From the NCBI RefSeq assembly GCF_002385225.1, contig NZ_DGDC01000035.1, positions 17,569 to 44,006 on the forward strand: a DNA stretch of 26,438 nucleotides, written 5' to 3'. Positions 23,040 through 26,438 of this stretch are shown here, piece by piece (position 1 is the stretch's first letter; every line of letters begins with the position of its first letter). Source of the stretch: Psychrobacter sp. UBA3962. Its GTDB lineage: Bacteria; Pseudomonadota; Gammaproteobacteria; Pseudomonadales; Moraxellaceae. The notes under the pieces were generated by a model that saw nothing but the letters and a program-made list of their open reading frames with translations, was not told the DNA's origin and ran no database searches. Made by a program: the position numbers and the translations under genes.

Positions 23040-24260
23040 TTAAAGCGTCACTTTATCTAAAACAAAATCTATGTCTTTATCTCCGCGACCCGATAAGTTC
23101 ACTAAAATTGCCTCGTCGCTAGACATATCTTTCGCAATTTTCATAGCATAGGCCACAGCGTGAGAAGACTCTAGTGCTGGAATAATTCCTTCCATACGTG
23201 ATAAGGCCATAAAGGCATCTAGACATTCTTTATCCGTTACGGCCTCATAAGTGGCTAAATTACTGTCACGTAAATGCGAGTGCTGAGGGCCAACACCAGG
23301 ATAGTCTAAACCAGAAGCAATAGAATGGACGGGAGCCGGCTCGCCTTTTTCATCCAGCAAGACATAACACTTGAAGCCTTGAATCTCACCTTTAACCCCT
23401 TTGCTCATGGTTGCCGCATGATTGGGCGTATCTAAACCTTCACCTGCCGGCTCCACCCCTACTTTCTCTACACTTTCGTCATCCATAAAGCCACTGAACA
23501 TGCCCATGGCGTTTGAGCCACCACCGACACAAGCCACCACTTTATTTGGCAGTTTTCCGGTTGCCTTCAAGAACTGCTCTCGTGCTTCATGTCCGATTAC
23601 CGACTGAAAATAACCCACCATCTCAGGATAAGGAGCGGGTCCTAAAACAGAACCAATAGCAAACATGCTATTTTCGATATCGTTCAAGTAGGCTTCAAAA
23701 GCACTATCAACGGCTTCTTTTAGCGTACCTGCTCCTTGTGATACAGGAACCAGTTTCGCACCCAAGATTTTCATGCGACTGACATTAGGGTGCTCTTTTT
23801 TAATATCTACCACCCCCATGTGAATTTCACACTCTAAGCCCATTAAAGCTGCAGCTGTCGCCAGTGCTACCCCGTGCTGCCCTGCGCCGGTTTCTGCAAT
23901 GACTTTTTTCTTACCAAGTTTTTTTGCTAGCAACACTTCACCCAAACAATGGTTTATCTTATGCGCCCCAGTGTGGTTTAAGTCTTCACGTTTAAGATAA
24001 ATCTGAGCGCCGCCGCAATGCTCTGACAAACGTTTAGCATGATAAATAGGACTCGGTCGACCGACATAGGTCTCACGTAGCCTTTTCATCTCAGCAATAA
24101 AATCATCTTCTTTGATAATCTCGTGAAAGCCCGCTTCAAGCTCATCCAAAGCTTTGGCCAACTCAGGATGGGCAATTTTTCCGCCAAACTCACCAAATAA
24201 GCCCTCTTTGTTAGGTAAAGTTGACGCATGTAACCCATAGCTATTTTTAATTTCGATCAT
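23040..24260 (-). CDS. trpB: Tryptophan synthase beta subunit
   Basis: PLP enzyme that condenses indole with L-serine to give tryptophan. The 406-residue chain has the PLP lysine Lys101 in HTGAHKIN, the catalytic Glu123 in ETGAGQHG and the phosphate-binding GGGSN (246-250), so it should be active. An in-frame GTG is nine bases upstream; the ATG at 24260 was preferred because AGGGTG lies six bases ahead of it. trpA and trpF are not adjacent. Several positions around the active site (KINHCLGEVLL, GVALATAAAL, the segment IKKEHPNVSRMKI) differ from the trp-operon TrpB sequences I remember, so this could be a second TrpB lineage, an impression I cannot test here. It has its own near-consensus promoter and terminator, and no attenuator leader peptide was seen. 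Confidence 0.93.
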   Translation of the reverse strand: MIEIKNSYGLHASTLPNKEGLFGEFGGKIAHPELAKALDELEAGFHEIIKEDDFIAEMKRLRETYVGRPSPIYHAKRLSEHCGGAQIYLKREDLNHTGAHKINHCLGEVLLAKKLGKKKVIAETGAGQHGVALATAAALMGLECEIHMGVVDIKKEHPNVSRMKILGAKLVPVSQGAGTLKEAVDSAFEAYLNDIENSMFAIGSVLGPAPYPEMVGYFQSVIGHEAREQFLKATGKLPNKVVACVGGGSNAMGMFSGFMDDESVEKVGVEPAGEGLDTPNHAATMSKGVKGEIQGFKCYVLLDEKGEPAPVHSIASGLDYPGVGPQHSHLRDSNLATYEAVTDKECLDAFMALSRMEGIIPALESSHAVAYAMKIAKDMSSDEAILVNLSGRGDKDIDFVLDKVTL

Positions 24261-24326
24261 TAGATGCACCCTGTCTTCAATAAACTTTTCAATAGATTGT
24301 TTCTTTGTTCTAGTACAGTGATACAG

Positions 24327-24355
24327 ATTCTAAAATAACTTTTAAATAGGGTCAA
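24327..24355 (-). promoter_or_regulatory. trpB promoter
   Basis: On the minus strand TTGACC (24350-24355) and TAGAAT (24327-24332) are separated by exactly 17 bases, five of six matches in each box. The start codon lies about 65 bases downstream of the -10. Confidence 0.65.
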
Positions 24356-24476
24356 GCACTTAATGTAAAAACAGGCTCATTTATTTCACTTATCTGATTC
24401 AGTCATTTGACTCTAAAAACTAACTTAAGGTAACTCTGCTTATAACCAATAGGAATAACTAGTTGAAGATTAACTG

Positions 24477-24505
24477 TTAGACCTTTTATTAAAAATCAGG
24501 ATAAT
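24477..24505 (+). promoter_or_regulatory. Possible promoter of the cystine transporter gene
   Basis: TTAGAC at 24477-24482 and GATAAT at 24500-24505 are 17 bases apart and lie just before the GGAG ribosome binding site of the transporter gene, which would leave a leader of about 25 bases. The -35 match is modest. Confidence 0.35.
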
Positions 24506-24535
24506 GGTACGTTTTCTTTCTGCGCGGAGTTCCTC

Positions 24536-25900
24536 ATGCTATTACTATTGCTGGTAGTCATATTTATAGCCTTGCTATACGGATTATGGCGATATCACCG
24601 TCAGAGCGACTCACTGAGTCGTAGTGTATTTTTAGGGTTATTTTTAGGAGTAGTCTACGGGCTTATCTTATCGGCGTTAAATGTCGATACTGAAAGCTTC
24701 TTACCTTGGGTAAATATCATTGGTAACGGCTATGTGAATCTATTAAAAATGATTGCTATGCCTTTAGTATTCATCTCGATACTAGCAGCCATCGCTCGCC
24801 TTGAGAAAGCTTCCATGATTGGCTCAATGAGCTTTTGGATTATCAGCACTCTACTTATTACAACCGGTATTGCTGCTTTAGATGGCGCTATTATTGCCAA
24901 TCTATTTCATCTAGATGCCAGCTCAATTGTTGCCGGAGAGATGGAGATTGCGCGTGGTCAAAATATTATTGAGCGTAGTGGAGATGTCGCTGATCTTACT
25001 ATTCCAGGCCTGATATTAAGCTTTATCCCGACCAGTATGGGAGGCACTTTTGCTGAACTTGCCAGCACCTCTATGATTTCGGCTGTGGTAGTAGCCAGCT
25101 TGATGGGAATTGCAGCACTGACGGTTAATAAAAATGACCCAGAAAAAGGGGCCATCATTATTCGCGGTATTGATGTTCTGCAAAGCTGGATTATGGCTTT
25201 AGTGCGTTTCATTATTCGCTTAACACCATACGGTATCTTAGCGTTAATGATTAAAGTTATCGTTACCACAGATGCGGATGCAATCTGGCAATTGGCGAAG
25301 TTCTTAGTGGCATCTTACGTGGCCTTATTTATCATGCTAATTGTCCACGCCTTCATTATCATGCTAACCGGCAGATCGCCTATTGAACACTTTAAGAAGA
25401 TTGCGCCAGTATTAACTTTTGCTTTCACTTCTCGCAGTTCAGCAGCAACGATTCCTTTAAGTATTGATGCTCAGGTAAATAAATTAGGCATTGCCAAACC
25501 TATCGCTAACTTCTCAGCTTCCTTTGGCTCAACCATTGGCCAAAATGGCTGTGCCGGTGTCTACCCTGCTATGTTAGCCATGATGATTGCCCCAACTATG
25601 GGGATTGAACCTTGGTCTATCGGCTTTATCGCCTCAGTGGTTGGTGTTTCCATGATTGCCTCATTTGGTGTGGCAGGCGTTGGTGGTGGGGCAACTTTTG
25701 CTGCGATTATTGTCTTATCCACCTTAGGTATGCCGTTAGAGCTGGCCGGGTTATTAATCTCTATCGAACCGCTTATCGATATGATGCGTACTTTAGTCAA
25801 CGTGAGTGGTTCTATCACCTCTGGTGTGGTGGGCAATAAAATCTTAGGGGATAAAGTTCATCCTGAAAGCTTTGATAATACTTCAACCCAGCTTAGCTGA
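24536..25900 (+). CDS. tcyP: L-cystine transporter, TcyP/YdjN-type (DAACS family)
   Basis: Inner-membrane symporter of the dicarboxylate/amino acid:cation symporter family. The sequence follows E. coli YdjN (TcyP), the L-cystine importer, closely in several blocks: GNGYVNLLKMIAMPLVF (63-79), YGILALMIKV (232-241), the serine-rich re-entrant loop FTSRSSAATIPL (297-308), GQNGCAGVYPAML (335-347) and GVAGVGGGATFAA. Length (454 residues) agrees. An N-terminal hydrophobic segment followed by HRQSDSLSRS is typical of the subgroup. GGAG stands six bases before the ATG. The gene is divergent from trpB across 275 bases, has a plausible promoter, and is closed by a strong terminator. Cystine is the best substrate guess; dicarboxylate transport is less likely given these motifs. 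Confidence 0.88.
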   Translation: MLLLLLVVIFIALLYGLWRYHRQSDSLSRSVFLGLFLGVVYGLILSALNVDTESFLPWVNIIGNGYVNLLKMIAMPLVFISILAAIARLEKASMIGSMSFWIISTLLITTGIAALDGAIIANLFHLDASSIVAGEMEIARGQNIIERSGDVADLTIPGLILSFIPTSMGGTFAELASTSMISAVVVASLMGIAALTVNKNDPEKGAIIIRGIDVLQSWIMALVRFIIRLTPYGILALMIKVIVTTDADAIWQLAKFLVASYVALFIMLIVHAFIIMLTGRSPIEHFKKIAPVLTFAFTSRSSAATIPLSIDAQVNKLGIAKPIANFSASFGSTIGQNGCAGVYPAMLAMMIAPTMGIEPWSIGFIASVVGVSMIASFGVAGVGGGATFAAIIVLSTLGMPLELAGLLISIEPLIDMMRTLVNVSGSITSGVVGNKILGDKVHPESFDNTSTQLS

Positions 25901-25930
25901 TTCAGTTAGTCATACTCAAACTCTAACCAC

Positions 25931-25968
25931 GAAAAAGCCCCATAAGTCATAACTTAAGGGGCTTTTTC
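25931..25968 (+). terminator. Terminator after the cystine transporter gene
   Basis: GAAAAAGCCCC pairs with GGGGCTTTTTC and, after one mismatch, TAAGT with ACTTA around the loop CATA. Both strands end in five T residues, so it can act in both directions. Confidence 0.93.
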
Positions 25969-26073
25969 ATTACTTAGTAAGTTTTGTCGTTAACTCTGGC
26001 TCAAATCAATCCTAACTCTTAAACCTCTTTTTATCTATTACATTTCACAATAACAGCCAATACCTTAAAACTC

Positions 26074-26079
26074 TATAAT
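26074..26079 (+). promoter_or_regulatory. Possible -10 of the small secreted protein gene
   Basis: A perfect TATAAT lies about 50 bases before the ATG at 26132. No good -35 is visible at the right distance, so activator dependence or chance are both possible. Confidence 0.3.
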
Positions 26080-26131
26080 AAAACATGATGCTAAACCCAT
26101 ATTTATTTTGAAACTTAATACAGAGCATAAG

Positions 26132-26323
26132 ATGGACCTTACTAGACTTATATTAAGTGGCTTATTGTTGGTGAGTATAAGTAACCTAGCTGATGCTGCT
26201 GCTTTTGGCAATCCTGATGGCTCTGGCGGTACAGTATATGCACTGGGCTCTGATATTATTAATGGCTCAGATAGCAACGACTTTAAAGAACTCTATATTC
26301 CCGAATACACCGATAGTGACTAG
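26132..26323 (+). CDS. Small predicted secreted acidic protein (63 residues)
   Basis: Short open frame that looks like a real exported peptide. The ATG at 26132 has GAG six bases ahead; an upstream TTG would add eight polar residues before the signal and is less likely. Residues 1-22 form a classic signal peptide: MDLTR, a hydrophobic core LILSGLLLVSI, and a cleavage region LADA-A. The mature part of about 40 residues is acidic, rich in Gly, Ser and Asp (GNPDGSGG, GSDSNDF), with a few tyrosines and no cysteine. I recognise no family. It follows the transporter terminator, so it is its own unit with a candidate -10 upstream. No gene is visible between its stop and the window end. The small size leaves real doubt that it is expressed. 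Confidence 0.5.
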   Translation: MDLTRLILSGLLLVSISNLADAAAFGNPDGSGGTVYALGSDIINGSDSNDFKELYIPEYTDSD

Positions 26324-26438
26324 CGTGCCAAGTACCCTTCCGTCTTAAAAAACAACTCTAGCCCAAATATCCAGACAAGAAGATATTATGAGATAAAAGA
26401 AAAAAAGTGGCTATCTGCTAATACCAATTCCACAAAAT

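Noticed and set aside
26085..26111. An eight-codon frame (ATG ATG to TGA) directly before the small secreted protein gene.
   Set aside because: No ribosome binding site and too short to judge; it probably lies in the leader by chance.
26415..26438. The last bases, containing AATACCAATTCC, looked like the edge of a dispersed repeat or insertion element.
   Set aside because: The window ends there, so there is no second copy, no partner inverted repeat and no target duplication to see.

Overview
The window reads as ordinary chromosome from a gammaproteobacterium of the Moraxellaceae, most likely Psychrobacter or a close relative. This is inferred from A+T-rich DNA, the long Acinetobacter/Pseudomonas-type isocitrate lyase, a YkuD protein without a signal peptide that resembles Acinetobacter ElsL, and the gene mix. 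No database search was possible. I see no prophage, insertion sequence, CRISPR array, rRNA or tRNA.

Layout. Bases 1-3.6 kb carry a minus-strand cluster: an NMT1/THI5-type ABC importer (thiX-thiY-thiZ order), probably for a thiamine pyrimidine precursor, followed by a LysE/RhtB exporter. Bases 3.7-6.3 kb hold a Sad-type aldehyde dehydrogenase and a LysR regulator on the same strand; the short gap between them contains a striking set of concentric inverted repeats. Bases 6.3-8.7 kb are a long leader region and aceA (glyoxylate shunt), closed by a UUCG-loop terminator. Bases 8.9-12.4 kb contain a CYTH-CHAD triphosphatase-like gene, a cytoplasmic YkuD enzyme (probable L,D-carboxypeptidase of murein recycling) and a divergent membrane-anchored protein of unknown function with a DUF937-like N-terminus.

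Bases 12.4-21.3 kb are mostly information processing on the minus strand: ruvB, a second LysR regulator with a perfect 12-bp direct repeat in its upstream region, dnaX with a long acidic linker, an unrecognised 405-residue protein, lysS and prfA. prfA and lysS probably form one transcript from an extended -10 promoter. Bases 21.4-26.4 kb hold a KAS III-type condensing enzyme, a solitary trpB, a divergent TcyP/YdjN-type cystine transporter and, at the edge, a tiny predicted secreted protein.

Nothing here looks like a new multi-gene defence or mobile system. The better leads are regulatory DNA: the aldehyde dehydrogenase dyads, the lysR direct repeat, the hairpin before the KAS III gene and palindromes placed near -35 elements. 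Among proteins, the ElsL-like enzyme with its unknown divergent neighbour, the 405-residue unknown and the 63-residue secreted peptide deserve a look. Several starts were moved inward from an upstream TTG or GTG to an ATG; each entry gives the reason.
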